Positions 1-8,603 of a stretch of DNA of 52,338 bases are shown here, piece after piece (the stretch's first letter is position 1; every line of letters begins with the position of its first letter). The notes beneath the pieces were generated by a model that saw only the letters and a list, made by a program, of their open reading frames with translations, was not told where the DNA came from and ran no database searches. Origin of the DNA: Syntrophorhabdaceae bacterium (lineage in GTDB: Bacteria; Desulfobacterota; Syntrophorhabdia; Syntrophorhabdales; Syntrophorhabdaceae); NCBI GenBank assembly GCA_036504895.1, contig DASXUJ010000006.1, positions 1 to 52,338 on the forward strand, read 5' to 3'. The position numbers and the translations under genes are program-made.

Positions 1-1
1 C

Positions 2-271
2 ATCATTCTTAATGAATTGCTCACCAATGCCATGAAACACGCCTTTGACGGGATGGAAGAAGGGATCATCAGGGTGGCCCTGTCAATGATCGACAGCCAT
101 GTGGTTTTTATCGTTGAAGACAGCGGGAAAGGCATTTCCGAAGACGTCGATGGGTTGAATTCGGAAGGTTTCGGGCTCCAGCTCGTGAGCATGCTCACGG
201 AGCAGCTCGAGGGCGTCCTTCGCATCGAGCGAACCAACGGATCGCGGTTTACCCTGGAGTTCGACCTCTAA
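2..271 (+). CDS. Histidine kinase, C-terminal ATPase domain (partial, cut by window edge)
   Basis: Reading frame 2 is open from the window edge and ends at TAA 269-271, so only the last 89 or so residues of a kinase are present. They hold an HATPase_c fold. The N box reads NELLTNAMKHAF, the G1 box reads VEDSGKGI and the G2-like stretch reads GFGLQLVSML. This spacing, with a short ATP lid and 'GLQLV', is typical of the HisKA_2/HWE-type kinases that often follow PAS domains. The sensor part lies outside the window. A weak T-rich terminator follows, so it probably ends its own transcript. The kinase-domain assignment is firm; the subfamily is inferred. Confidence 0.85.
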   Translation: MILNELLTNAMKHAFDGMEEGIIRVALSMIDSHVVFIVEDSGKGISEDVDGLNSEGFGLQLVSMLTEQLEGVLRIERTNGSRFTLEFDL

Positions 272-293
272 AAAATATTGCTCCCGATTTTAT

Positions 294-331
294 CCAGGGT
301 GAACAGGGATACCTGGGTTTTTTCTTTTTTT
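294..331 (+). terminator. Weak rho-independent terminator
   Basis: CCAGG (294-298) pairs with CCTGG (312-316), and a run of T interrupted by one C (318-331) follows at once. The stem is only about 5 bp, so efficiency is uncertain. It sits 23 bases after the stop codon of the partial kinase. CCAGGGT (294-300) can also pair with ACCCTGG (251-257), inside the end of the gene, which would compete with this hairpin. Confidence 0.45.
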
Positions 332-468
332 TCGGGTATAGTATTTAAATAAATTGAATTTAAGACCGCGAGAAATAAGGAGCCATAGCCGGGGGGAGGT
401 AGACAGCGAAAGCACGTATTCTTGTTGTCGAAGATGAGAGAATCGTCGGCAAAGACATAGAGAAAAGA

Positions 469-2259
469 TTGAAAGACCTGGGTTACGAGGTAATGGGAGT
501 GGTTTCCACCGGCATCAAGACCCTTGAAAAAATCGAAGGGTCCCTTCCGGACCTTGTCCTCATGGATATAAAGCTGAAAGGAGATATGGACGGCATAGAG
601 GCTGCCGAGGCAATCAAAAGCCGTTTTGACATACCCGTAGTCTATCTCACCGCCTATGCCGATGAAGCCACCCTGGACCGTGCCAAGGTGACGGAGCCCT
701 TCGGGTACATTCTGAAACCTTTCAATGAAAGGGAGCTTTGCGCCACCGTGGAGATGGCGCTTTATAAGCATAAAATGGAAAAGAGACTCGCCCAGAACGA
801 GCAGTGGCTCTCGACTACGCTGAGGAGCATCGGCGACGGGGTCATCGCCACCGATGTAGCGGGCACGGTGACTTTTATGAACCCGATGGCCGAAGCTTTC
901 ACCGGAATTGGACAGGATGACGTCCTCGGCAGGCAATTCTCCGAATTTTTTGTGATCACTGAAGAGGGGCTTCATAACCTTCCGGAAAATTTTCTCATAA
1001 AGGCGATTACGGAAGGGGTGGGTACGGCGTCCCTGGTCCATTCCACCCTCATGGTACGTAATGGGCGCAGGATACCGGTAGATTCGAGTGTTGCGCCTAT
1101 CAGGAACACGAAGGGGGCCGTGAGCGGTGCGGTGCTGGTATTCAGGGACGTGACGGAGCGGAAGACTGCGGAGGAGGTGCTTCGGGAGAGCGAGGAGCGG
1201 TTCAGGCTCAGCTTCGACCAATCGCCTGTGGGCGAGGCGATCGTTTCCCTCAATCTCCGGTTCCTCCGTGTAAACCGGGAGCTTTGCCGCATTACAGGGT
1301 ATTCCAGGGAAGAGCTTGCCGATCTCGGACTGCGGGATGTGATTCACGAGGATGACCTTGGGATAAGCCTCGAGCAAGCAAAGGGCTTGAAGTCGGGCAA
1401 GGTCAACCAGTATCAGATGGACGCGAGGTGCGTCCGGAAAGAGGGGCCTGCCATCTGGGTCCATCTCACTTCGGGTCTCATGAAGGACAGCCAGGGTAAA
1501 CCGCTCTATTTTCTCGTCAACGTGGAGGATATTCATGAGCGCAGACAGCTTGAATCCCAGCTCGCCCATTCCCAGGAGATGAAGGTCCTGGGGCAGCTCG
1601 CCGCGGGGGTTGCCCACGAGGTGCGTAATCCTCTGAATGCCATATTGGCGATTACGGAGGCGCTTTTTCAGGATATAGGAAGCAACGAAGAGTACGAGCC
1701 CTACCTGGAGCACATAAGGACCCAGGTCAATAGGCTCTCCGCGTTGATGAAAGATCTGCTCGAGCTCGGCAAGCCGATACAATCCTCTCTTCTTAGACGC
1801 GAATCGCTCCAGGCCATATGCGCGACAAGCCTCGACCTCTGGAAACAGACGAAGATTTCGGAGACCCATCCTGTCCGCTTCATCTCGGAGCTTGAAGGAG
1901 ATGACGTGCAGGTGACCGTGGATAGCTCACGACTCCAGCAGATATTCCTCAACCTCCTCGATAACAGCGCCCAGCATAGTCCCGAGGGTGGCGAAATCGA
2001 TCTTGCCCTCCTCCTGCCTTCTTCCGGAACCGCGCGGGTCAGGATTGCCGACAGGGGCGCCGGTATTCCGGCGGATAAGGTGGAGAAGGTCTTCGAGCCC
2101 TTTTTTACCACCCGCAGGGGAGGGGTCGGCCTCGGCCTCAGCATCGTCAAGCATTTCATCGAGTCCATGGCAGGCTCGGCACGGGTATGGAATAACGATC
2201 CTCCTCCGGGATGCACCGTGGAGGTGGCGCTGCCGGTTGCCCGCGGAGACGATTCATGA
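469..2259 (+). CDS. Receiver-PAS-PAS histidine kinase (start codon uncertain)
   Basis: A cytoplasmic hybrid-type kinase with no membrane segment. It has an N-terminal CheY-like receiver (phospho-Asp in LMDIKLKG, Lys in ILKPFN), two PAS domains, a HisKA box (AAGVAHEVRNPLNA) and an HATPase_c domain (N box NLLDNSAQHS, GRGAG-like ADRGAGIP, G2 GVGLGLSIVKHF). Receiver-like coding, including the acidic VVEDE pocket, extends upstream to about 403. However, no ATG, GTG or TTG lies in frame there; the first is TTG at 469, which would remove strand beta-1 and the acidic pair. Codon 400-402, right after a GGGGGGAGG Shine-Dalgarno, is TAG. The stop codon overlaps the ATG of the next gene (ATGA), so kinase and activator are translationally coupled. 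The receiver is closely similar to that of the kinase at 5194. Confidence 0.85.
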   Translation: MKDLGYEVMGVVSTGIKTLEKIEGSLPDLVLMDIKLKGDMDGIEAAEAIKSRFDIPVVYLTAYADEATLDRAKVTEPFGYILKPFNERELCATVEMALYKHKMEKRLAQNEQWLSTTLRSIGDGVIATDVAGTVTFMNPMAEAFTGIGQDDVLGRQFSEFFVITEEGLHNLPENFLIKAITEGVGTASLVHSTLMVRNGRRIPVDSSVAPIRNTKGAVSGAVLVFRDVTERKTAEEVLRESEERFRLSFDQSPVGEAIVSLNLRFLRVNRELCRITGYSREELADLGLRDVIHEDDLGISLEQAKGLKSGKVNQYQMDARCVRKEGPAIWVHLTSGLMKDSQGKPLYFLVNVEDIHERRQLESQLAHSQEMKVLGQLAAGVAHEVRNPLNAILAITEALFQDIGSNEEYEPYLEHIRTQVNRLSALMKDLLELGKPIQSSLLRRESLQAICATSLDLWKQTKISETHPVRFISELEGDDVQVTVDSSRLQQIFLNLLDNSAQHSPEGGEIDLALLLPSSGTARVRIADRGAGIPADKVEKVFEPFFTTRRGGVGLGLSIVKHFIESMAGSARVWNNDPPPGCTVEVALPVARGDDS

Positions 2260-3566
2260 AGCCCCGTATCCTCCTAATCGATGATGACCCGGGCATAAGG
2301 TTCGGTTTTTCGAAATACCTCTCGAAAACAGGATACCATATAATCGCGGTATCCTGCCTGGCGGAAGGCAAAGAAGCCCTCATCTCGGAGCGGTATGATG
2401 CGGTGCTCCTCGATCTCAACCTCCCCGACGGGAGCGGTCTCCCATGGATCGATGATTTGAGGGCGGCCCAGCCCGAGATCGCCATAGTGGTTATTACCGG
2501 TCTGAGCGACGTGCCTACCGCGGTGGAGGCCATGCACAGGGGGGCGGATAATTTCCTCACCAAGCCCGTCAACCTGTCCGAGCTCGATATCTTCCTCCAG
2601 AAAAGCATCGAAGTGGGGAGCCTTCGACGAAGGAACATCGTAAATCAGCGCCTCTCAAGGCGCGATACGCCTTTTTTCGGGAAAAGCGCTCCCTCGGCAC
2701 AGGCCATGGAGATGGCCTCTCTTGCCGCGGAAAATGAATCGGTGGTCCTCCTTCAGGGCGAGACCGGAACGGGAAAAGGGGTTCTTGCGCGCTGGATACA
2801 CGAACACAGCAGCCGCAGGGACGCCCCTTTTGTGGAGATAAACTGTTCCAGCCTCAAAGGAGACTTGCTCGCAAGCGAGCTCTTCGGCCATGCGCGGGGG
2901 GCATTTACCGGCGCGGTGCAGGACCGCCAGGGGCTCATAGAAGTGGCCGACGAAGGAACCCTCTTTCTCGACGAGATCGGTGATATGGACATCTCCGTTC
3001 AGGCCCACCTCCTCAAGGTGATCGAAGAAAAGCGGTATAGGAGACTTGGAGAGGTGAAGGTCAGGAAGAGCAATTTCCGCCTTATCTGCGCCACCAATAA
3101 AGACCTCGAGACCGAGTCGCGGGACGGCAGGTTCCGTCAGGACCTTTTCTTCCGCATCTATATCTTTCCCATCACCGCTCCTCCCTTGAGGGAGCTGGGA
3201 AGCGACATACAGGGATTCGTCCGCTATTTCCTCGACCTGTTGCATGCGGCCAGAGCGGAGATTTCCCCGGATGCCATGGAAGCCCTCGTCTCCTATCCAT
3301 GGCCGGGCAATGTGCGGGAATTGAGAAATGTCCTCGAAAGGGCCCTGCTCCTGTCGCGGGGAGGCCCGCTCGCCCTCGACCATTTTCCCGGAATCAGACG
3401 CTCTGCTGAAAAAGAAAGGAATGAGCCGTCCAACAGGAAGCTTAAGGTGCTTGAATCGGATCACATTCAAAACATCCTGAAGTCAGTGGGGGGCGATACG
3501 GTAAAAGCCGCGGCCATGCTCGGCATCTCCCGGGCAACACTCTATAGAAAGCTTAAGAAGGTGTAA
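2256..3566 (+). CDS. NtrC-family sigma-54-dependent response regulator
   Basis: A 436-residue activator. It has a receiver (IDDDPG, phospho-Asp in LLDLNLPDGS, Lys in LTKPVN), a sigma-54 AAA+ domain (Walker A GETGTGKG, sigma-54 contact loop GAFTGA, Walker B-like LFLDEIGDM, WPGNVREL near its end) and a Fis-type helix-turn-helix at the C-terminus (AAAMLGISRATLYRKLKK). The start is the ATG at 2256, inside the stop of the kinase gene; an upstream ATG at 2211 in the same frame adds only residues shadowing the kinase. The family converts phosphorylation into ATP-driven opening of sigma-54 promoters. The kinase at 469-2259 is the obvious partner, and the sigma-54-like site at 3798 is a candidate target. 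Confidence 0.93.
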   Translation: MKPRILLIDDDPGIRFGFSKYLSKTGYHIIAVSCLAEGKEALISERYDAVLLDLNLPDGSGLPWIDDLRAAQPEIAIVVITGLSDVPTAVEAMHRGADNFLTKPVNLSELDIFLQKSIEVGSLRRRNIVNQRLSRRDTPFFGKSAPSAQAMEMASLAAENESVVLLQGETGTGKGVLARWIHEHSSRRDAPFVEINCSSLKGDLLASELFGHARGAFTGAVQDRQGLIEVADEGTLFLDEIGDMDISVQAHLLKVIEEKRYRRLGEVKVRKSNFRLICATNKDLETESRDGRFRQDLFFRIYIFPITAPPLRELGSDIQGFVRYFLDLLHAARAEISPDAMEALVSYPWPGNVRELRNVLERALLLSRGGPLALDHFPGIRRSAEKERNEPSNRKLKVLESDHIQNILKSVGGDTVKAAAMLGISRATLYRKLKKV

Positions 3567-3628
3567 GTCCTCCCCCTTGAAGCGCTGCTTAAGGCACCAG
3601 GTGTACTACTTTCGGCTTTTTGCTTCAA

Positions 3629-3734
3629 CGCATAAACGCCTCACACGCTTTATACTCATCAACGCTTTACACGCTTCACACGCATCATTCTCATTCATTC
3701 TCATCAATGAGACGGCAATTGCATGAATGAGAAT
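3629..3734. promoter_or_regulatory. Candidate activator-binding region: 9-bp repeats and a 12-bp inverted repeat
   Basis: Five or six copies of a degenerate ACGCTTYAC-like unit occur with the CGC core at 3629, 3637, 3646, 3663, 3672 and 3681, mostly 8 to 9 bases apart. They are followed by a perfect inverted repeat, ATTCTCATTCAT (3687-3698) and ATGAATGAGAAT (3723-3734). The region lies between a sigma-54 activator gene and a sigma-54-like promoter at 3798, about 65-170 bases upstream of it. That is the usual place for enhancer sites. The role is inferred. Confidence 0.45.
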
Positions 3735-3797
3735 CTCCTGACGACGCTATTTCCATAAAACCCTTTCAGCACGGGGCGTTTCGCAATTCCATAGTTT

Positions 3798-3813
3798 TGG
3801 CATCCATCTTGCT
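3798..3813 (+). promoter_or_regulatory. Sigma-54 (-24/-12) promoter, probable
   Basis: TGGCATCCATCTTGCT matches the consensus TGGCACRNNNNTTGCW at all key positions except T for C at the sixth base. The GG and GC pairs are correctly spaced. Transcription would start near 3824 and run into the stand-alone receiver gene. An NtrC-type activator gene ends 230 bases upstream. Confidence 0.6.
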
Positions 3814-3860
3814 CTTTCTGTGGAAGCCATGAAGTACGAACAACCAGTTGTTCTCAAAAA

Positions 3861-3897
3861 CTCCCCGGGTTTGTCCACTCTCCCTCAACCCGGGGAG
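3861..3897 (+). other. Strong hairpin in the presumed 5' leader
   Basis: CTCCCCGGGTT (3861-3871) and AACCCGGGGAG (3887-3897) form a perfect 11-bp stem with a 15-base loop. It lies about 40 bases downstream of the predicted sigma-54 start site and about 100 bases before the likely start codon at 3994. No T run follows, so it is not a standard terminator. A leader structure or a small RNA are possibilities. Confidence 0.5.
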
Positions 3898-3993
3898 CCC
3901 CCCTTATTTCAGGGACCTTCCGTGGCCAGGGAAAGGGAAGGGGAGGCAGATGCCGGCCGATGCTTCGATCACGATGAAAAGAGCGCGACGGAA

Positions 3994-4362
3994 ATGGAAA
4001 AGAGGGTGCTCATTGTCGATGACGAAACGGCCATACTTTTCGGGTTCAAGAGGCTTATACAGCGCGATGGAGTGGTCGTAGACACGGCGGAGACCGTGGA
4101 AGAGGCCGTGAGTCTCATGGGAAAAAGGGAATATCATTTCATTATTACGGACCTCAAACTCTCCGGCTCATCCAGTGAGGGGGGATTTGAAGTCTTGAGG
4201 CACTCAAAAACTTACAAACCCGGGGCAAAAATAATCCTCGTCACCGGGTACGGCACCCCCGAAGTAATGGAAAAAGCCTTGGCCGAAGGCGCTTCGTGCT
4301 ATTACGAAAAACCTGTTTCAGCCGCCACACTCCGTGAAGCTCTAAAGAAGCTCGGTCTTTAA
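3994..4362 (+). CDS. Single-domain response regulator (CheY-like receiver)
   Basis: About 122 residues that are receiver domain and nothing else. The acidic pair is in LIVDDETA, the phospho-acceptor Asp in IITDLKLSG, a Thr in LVTGYG and the conserved Lys in YEKPVS. There is no output domain, so it would act by protein contact in a phosphorelay or on a motor or enzyme. The frame is open further upstream with ATGs at 3820 and 3829, but those residues do not look like a receiver and the stretch holds a strong hairpin. I therefore prefer ATG 3994, which gives a normal receiver N-terminus. The likely transcription start near 3824 would exclude the ATG at 3820. The Shine-Dalgarno is weak. Confidence 0.8.
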   Translation: MEKRVLIVDDETAILFGFKRLIQRDGVVVDTAETVEEAVSLMGKREYHFIITDLKLSGSSSEGGFEVLRHSKTYKPGAKIILVTGYGTPEVMEKALAEGASCYYEKPVSAATLREALKKLGL

Positions 4363-4426
4363 ACGAAGGCAGAGGGTGTTTGATTTTACAATATGATTCG
4401 TGATCGATGAAGGGGAGTTTTTCAGT

Positions 4427-4648
4427 ATGGAGACAAAAAGTGAGCCCCAGGGCAAATTAAAAAAATTGTGCCCCCCAGGAATTTCACCATTCAAGTCACA
4501 GAAGCAAAAGACGGGGCCTCCAGGCGCTCATCATGCCCACTACCGAATCCCAGGACAAAAAAAGCATGAAGGCAGGGCGCGGGCCGGATCATTAAGCCCT
4601 TCAAGCCTGAGCAGCTCCCCTGCCGTGGTGAAGAAGGTGCGGGGATGA
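4427..4648 (+). pseudogene. Decayed receiver-domain remnant
   Basis: The open frame starts at ATG 4427 behind GGGGAG, but its translation (Gly, Pro and Ser-rich in the middle) does not look like an intact protein. Read across frames, the stretch contains pieces of a receiver domain. FTIQVTEAKDGAS appears in one frame. IKPFKPEQL (a typical receiver Lys-Pro-Phe end) appears in a second. AVVKKVRG, a typical last receiver helix, appears in the reading frame of the ORF itself. The central phospho-acceptor region is missing. I read it as a receiver gene collapsed by deletions and frameshifts. Intact function is unlikely. Confidence 0.4.
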
Positions 4649-4672
4649 GGACAAGGGCAAAGACGGTATAAA

Positions 4673-5104
4673 ATGGCGTTTACCTTCTTCTTCAGGGACC
4701 TTCAGATACTCGACCTTATAATGGAGCATGCAGTGCCCCAATTAATGGGCAGGAGCAACGTGAAAGTCTGGGATGCAGGATGCGCCATGGGACAGGAAGT
4801 TTACTCTCTCGCGATCCTTTGTGCCGAGCATATGGGCCACTTTGCCTATAAGAACCTCAAGATTTTTGCAACGGACATAGAAGAGAGCAACGATTTCGGG
4901 GACATTGTGCGATCGGGGATATACCCGATAGAGGATCTGCAAAGGGTGCCCCCTTTATTTTTTGAGAAATATTTCGCCCCCCTGGAGGGAGGGAAAGAAC
5001 GACGCCAGGTCATAGACGCGGTGCGGGGCAGGATTACTTATCAGCGCCATAGGACAAACTATCTTTCAAGAAGTGCTCATGCTCCGGTTATTCCGTTCAG
5101 ATGA
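4673..5104 (+). pseudogene. Truncated CheR-type methyltransferase
   Basis: The 143-residue frame begins near the CheR signature TxFFRD (here FTFFFRDLQIL) and contains the SAM-binding region (VWDAGCAMGQEVYSLAI, and FATDIEESN as the acidic end of beta-2). It then runs out just after ITYQRH, where a full CheR continues to the FCRNVxIYF motif. The N-terminal alpha domain (about 70 residues) and the C-terminal 70 or so residues are both missing compared with the full-length CheR at 33312 in this window. Neither flank shows the missing parts in another frame. Most likely a non-functional relic, although a minimal SAM-binding protein cannot be excluded. Confidence 0.6.
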
Positions 5105-5193
5105 CCACCCATCCCGAGCATCCGACCCTTCCTCCCCGGGAGACGGGTTGTCTCCCACAGCCGGGGCATACGACGAGAAAGAGCGTTGAAGCC

Positions 5194-7086
5194 ATGAGCA
5201 AGGCAAATATTTTAATTGTGGAAGACGAGCTGATTGTGGCCCACGACATCCAGTACAGCCTCAATGTGCTGGGATATATGACGATGGGAATCGTCTCGTC
5301 CGGTGAAGGCGCCATAGCGGAGGCACGGAAAAGCCGTCCCGATCTCGCCCTGATGGATATAAGGCTTAAAGGCGCTATGGACGGCATAGAAACCGCACAG
5401 ATATTGCGGGAAGAGCTCGACATACCGGTAATATACCTCACCGCCTATGCCGATGAGGGTACCCTCGACCGGGCGAAAGTTACGGGACCCTTTGGTTATA
5501 TTCTCAAGCCCTTTAATGAGAAAGACCTATCCTCCACGATCGAGATGGCCCTGTATAAACATCGGATGGACCGGCAGTTGAAAGAGAGTGAAGAGCGATA
5601 CAGACAGCTCGTGGAGCTCTCTCCCGATATTATCGTGGTCCATAAAGAAGGCCGGATCGAATTCATCAATGCCGCGGGAGCGAGGCTTCTCGGGGCTGAC
5701 GACCCAGGGACTTTTATAGGAAATCCTTTTTTCGGCATCGTGGACAAAAGTTTTCACGGTCCCCTACGAGACGCCATCGACCGGATTGCCCGTCAACGCG
5801 AAAGTCATCCCGTACTTGAGGGGAAATATGTCCGGTCCGACGGACAGAGGATCGACGTGGAAGTGGTGAGCGTACCCATCACCTATAAGGGCGCCCCCGC
5901 GATTCAGTCGGTTGCCAGGGATATTACGGGCCGGAAACGTCTTGAAACACAGTTTCTCCACGCCCAAAAGATGGAGGCCGTGGGAACCCTTGCAGGGGCC
6001 ATCGCCCATGACTTCAACAATATCCTCACCGCGATCATAGGGTGCGGCAATCTGCTCCTCATGGGTATGAAGGAGAGTCCCCTCGAGCGTTACGTGGCCC
6101 AGATCCTCTCCTCAGGAGAGAAAGCGGCCAACCTGACCCGAAGCCTCCTCTCTTTCAGCAGAAAAATGGAGAGCCACCCCGAGCCGGTCGAGCTTAACGG
6201 CATCATAAAGAGGATCGGAAAGCTCCTCGCGAGGCTCATCGGGGAAGAGGTAAATCTTTCCACCTCCCTCTCGGACCGGGACCTCATGGTGAGGGCAGAT
6301 GCCGGGCAGATAGAGCAGATATTGATGAACCTTGCAACCAATGCGAAGGATGCCATGCCCGAGGGCGGCATCCTTGCCATAAACACGGGACGTATCACCA
6401 TGGACGACCAATTCATAAGCGTCCATGGCTACGGTGCTCCTGGAGAATATGCGGTGATTACCGTGGCGGACACGGGACAGGGGATAGAAAGGGAGACGGC
6501 GCCGAAGATTTTCGAACCCTTCTTCACCACAAAAGAGCTGGGAAAAGGAACGGGTCTCGGACTCTCCACGGTGTACGGCATAGTGAAACAGCACAAAGGG
6601 TATATAAACGTATACAGCGAGTTGGGCAAAGGCACTCTTTTCACCATATACCTTCCTCTCATCGCATCCAAAACAGAGGAAAAGGGGGCCGAGGAGCACC
6701 ACTTCCCGCCCACAGGCAACGAAGTGATCCTTTTGGCGGAAGACGACGACCAGGCAAGGGACCTCATAAAGAAGATCCTCGAATCCCACGGATATAAGGT
6801 AATCGCGACCGTGGACGGAGAGGACGCCCTCGATGCGTTTAAAAGCCATTCCGATCGGATCACCCTGGCCATCTTCGATGTTATTATGCCGAAAAAAGGG
6901 GGAAAGGCCGTCTACGAAGAGATGGCAAAAACGAACCCCGGGCTCAGGGTGCTTTTCATGAGCGGCTATACCGCCGAAGTAATCGAAAAAAAGGGAGTAT
7001 TGGAACAAAAAGTCAATTTTATTCAAAAACCGATCATGCCCGACAAACTCTTAAGAAAGGTGAGGGACGTGATCGACCGGGAATAG
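5194..7086 (+). CDS. Hybrid sensor kinase: receiver-PAS-HisKA-HATPase-receiver
   Basis: About 630 residues, soluble. Domains in order: CheY-like receiver (residues 1-120; [19 protein letters not shown]), PAS (about 130-245), HisKA with the phospho-His in [12 protein letters not shown], HATPase_c ([34 protein letters not shown]), and a second receiver at the C-terminus ([24 protein letters not shown]). The IAHDFNN type is common in free-standing hybrid kinases of Desulfobacterota. ATG 5194 gives the normal receiver start; the upstream in-frame ATG at 5101 overlaps the cheR relic and is unlikely. The kinase core and second receiver are paralogous to those of the kinase at 47991-50330. No partner gene follows, so the output partner is unknown. 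Confidence 0.92.
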   Translation: MSKANILIVEDELIVAHDIQYSLNVLGYMTMGIVSSGEGAIAEARKSRPDLALMDIRLKGAMDGIETAQILREELDIPVIYLTAYADEGTLDRAKVTGPFGYILKPFNEKDLSSTIEMALYKHRMDRQLKESEERYRQLVELSPDIIVVHKEGRIEFINAAGARLLGADDPGTFIGNPFFGIVDKSFHGPLRDAIDRIARQRESHPVLEGKYVRSDGQRIDVEVVSVPITYKGAPAIQSVARDITGRKRLETQFLHAQKMEAVGTLAGAIAHDFNNILTAIIGCGNLLLMGMKESPLERYVAQILSSGEKAANLTRSLLSFSRKMESHPEPVELNGIIKRIGKLLARLIGEEVNLSTSLSDRDLMVRADAGQIEQILMNLATNAKDAMPEGGILAINTGRITMDDQFISVHGYGAPGEYAVITVADTGQGIERETAPKIFEPFFTTKELGKGTGLGLSTVYGIVKQHKGYINVYSELGKGTLFTIYLPLIASKTEEKGAEEHHFPPTGNEVILLAEDDDQARDLIKKILESHGYKVIATVDGEDALDAFKSHSDRITLAIFDVIMPKKGGKAVYEEMAKTNPGLRVLFMSGYTAEVIEKKGVLEQKVNFIQKPIMPDKLLRKVRDVIDRE

Positions 7087-7283
7087 GACCGGCGCCCCGT
7101 CCCTGATTTTGTCTTGAATCCGGCTTTCGACTTTCTTGATTAATCATACCGCCTCTGATAGACTCACCTAGTGCTTCGACCCTTCTCTTCATTGAGGAAA
7201 GGAAAGCGCCTTTCTTCGCGTTTTTTCACGAAGCAAAGGGATTGGGGTACTATCGAATAAGTGGGAACATGAGGGGAGGAATC

Positions 7284-8555
7284 ATGCGGGTAGTCATCGT
7301 CGGCGGCGGGTGGGCCGGTTGCGCCGCGGCTGTTTCTGCAAAAAAACAGGGCGCAGAGGTTATTCTCGTCGAGCGCACCGACATGCTTCTCGGCACGGGC
7401 CTCGTGGGCGGCATCATGCGGAACAACGGGCGATTCACTGCAACCGAGGAGGCTTTCGCAATGGGGGGAGGAGACCTCTTCTCCCTTATCGACCATAACC
7501 TGCTCCACAAGGATATCGATTTTCCGGGACACAGGCACGCGTCCCTCTACAATGTGGCCACCATGGAGCCTATTGTCAGGGCTCATCTCGATGCACAGGG
7601 CATCGAGATTCGCTTTTCGACCCGCATCGACAACGTAAAGACCGCAAACGGGCGCATTGAAAAGGTTTCGGGAAAGACCGGGGACTTCGAGGCGTTTTTT
7701 GAGGGGGATGTGTTCGTGGAGACCACGGGCACCGCGGGAGGACCCGCCGTCTGCGGAAAGTATGGCAACGGGTGCGCCATGTGCATCCTGCGCTGCCCGT
7801 CCTTCGGGGGCAGGGTCAGTATCGCGGCGAAATGCGGCGTAATTGAGATGCTGGGAAAAAGGGGTGAATCCACGGGAGCCATGAGCGGCTCGTGTAAGCT
7901 CCTCAAGGAGTCCCTTTCCAAAGCCGTGGTCGAAGCCCTCGAAAAAGACGGGAAGGTGGTCATTCCCCTGCCTGAATCGATGAAGAGCGCGGAGAAGCTT
8001 GCCGCCAAGGCGTGCCAGCAGTATGCCCTTCCCGAATTTCTCGACAATATCATCCTTCTCGATACGGGCCATGCAAAACTCATGACGAGCTACATGCCCC
8101 TTCATCTCCTGAGGCAGGTACCGGGCATGGAGCAGGCCCGGTATGAAGACCCCTACGCCGGTGGCCTCGGCAACTCCATTCGATATATCGGCATGTCGCC
8201 CCGGGATGACACACTCAAGGTTATGGGGGTGGAAAACCTCTTCTGCGGGGGTGAAAAGGCGGGACTTCTGGTAGGCCATACGGAAGCCATCGTGACCGGC
8301 ACACTCGCGGGTTATAACGCAGTGAAGCACGCCAAAGGGGAGCAGCCTTTGACCCTTCCCCCGAGTCTCGCCTCCGGCGATGCGATAGCTCATGTACGCG
8401 ACCGGATGGCTACGGCCGAAGGTCTCGGATATAAATATACCTTTTCGGGCTCGGTCTATTTCGACCGCATGAAAGCAAAAGGGCTTTATACCACGGACGT
8501 GGAGGAGATTCGAAAGCGGGTCGAAGAGGCGGGCATGGGGGATGTCTTTTCGTGA
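7284..8555 (+). CDS. FAD-dependent oxidoreductase with a four-cysteine cluster
   Basis: A 423-residue flavoprotein. It opens with a Rossmann dinucleotide-binding motif (VVIVGGGWAGCAAA, then an acidic end at LVER), as in the FAD-dependent oxidoreductase family that resembles GidA and fumarate reductase flavoproteins. A second FAD-contact region near the C-terminus reads VENLFCGGEKAG. Residues C157, C164, C167 and C171 form C-x6-C-x2-C-x3-C followed by Pro, which resembles an iron-sulfur ligand set. The ATG at 7284 has GAGGGGAGGA 4 to 13 bases upstream, much better than the in-frame start at 7242. It is the first gene of an apparent operon with a permease, a stress protein and an exported NIF3-like protein. 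The substrate is unknown. Confidence 0.8.
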   Translation: MRVVIVGGGWAGCAAAVSAKKQGAEVILVERTDMLLGTGLVGGIMRNNGRFTATEEAFAMGGGDLFSLIDHNLLHKDIDFPGHRHASLYNVATMEPIVRAHLDAQGIEIRFSTRIDNVKTANGRIEKVSGKTGDFEAFFEGDVFVETTGTAGGPAVCGKYGNGCAMCILRCPSFGGRVSIAAKCGVIEMLGKRGESTGAMSGSCKLLKESLSKAVVEALEKDGKVVIPLPESMKSAEKLAAKACQQYALPEFLDNIILLDTGHAKLMTSYMPLHLLRQVPGMEQARYEDPYAGGLGNSIRYIGMSPRDDTLKVMGVENLFCGGEKAGLLVGHTEAIVTGTLAGYNAVKHAKGEQPLTLPPSLASGDAIAHVRDRMATAEGLGYKYTFSGSVYFDRMKAKGLYTTDVEEIRKRVEEAGMGDVFS

Positions 8556-8603
8556 AGCCCCGGCCGGTCTCCAGGGACATTATGGGCACATGCAGAGGTC
8601 TCT

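Noticed and set aside
268-1869. Long minus-strand frame opposite the first kinase
   Set aside because: It lies antisense to a clear receiver-PAS-kinase, has no recognisable motif and reads as an Arg/Leu-rich shadow of GC-rich coding DNA.
3629-3734. Short repeats considered as a CRISPR array
   Set aside because: Repeats are only about 9 bp, degenerate, and without unique spacers of constant length.
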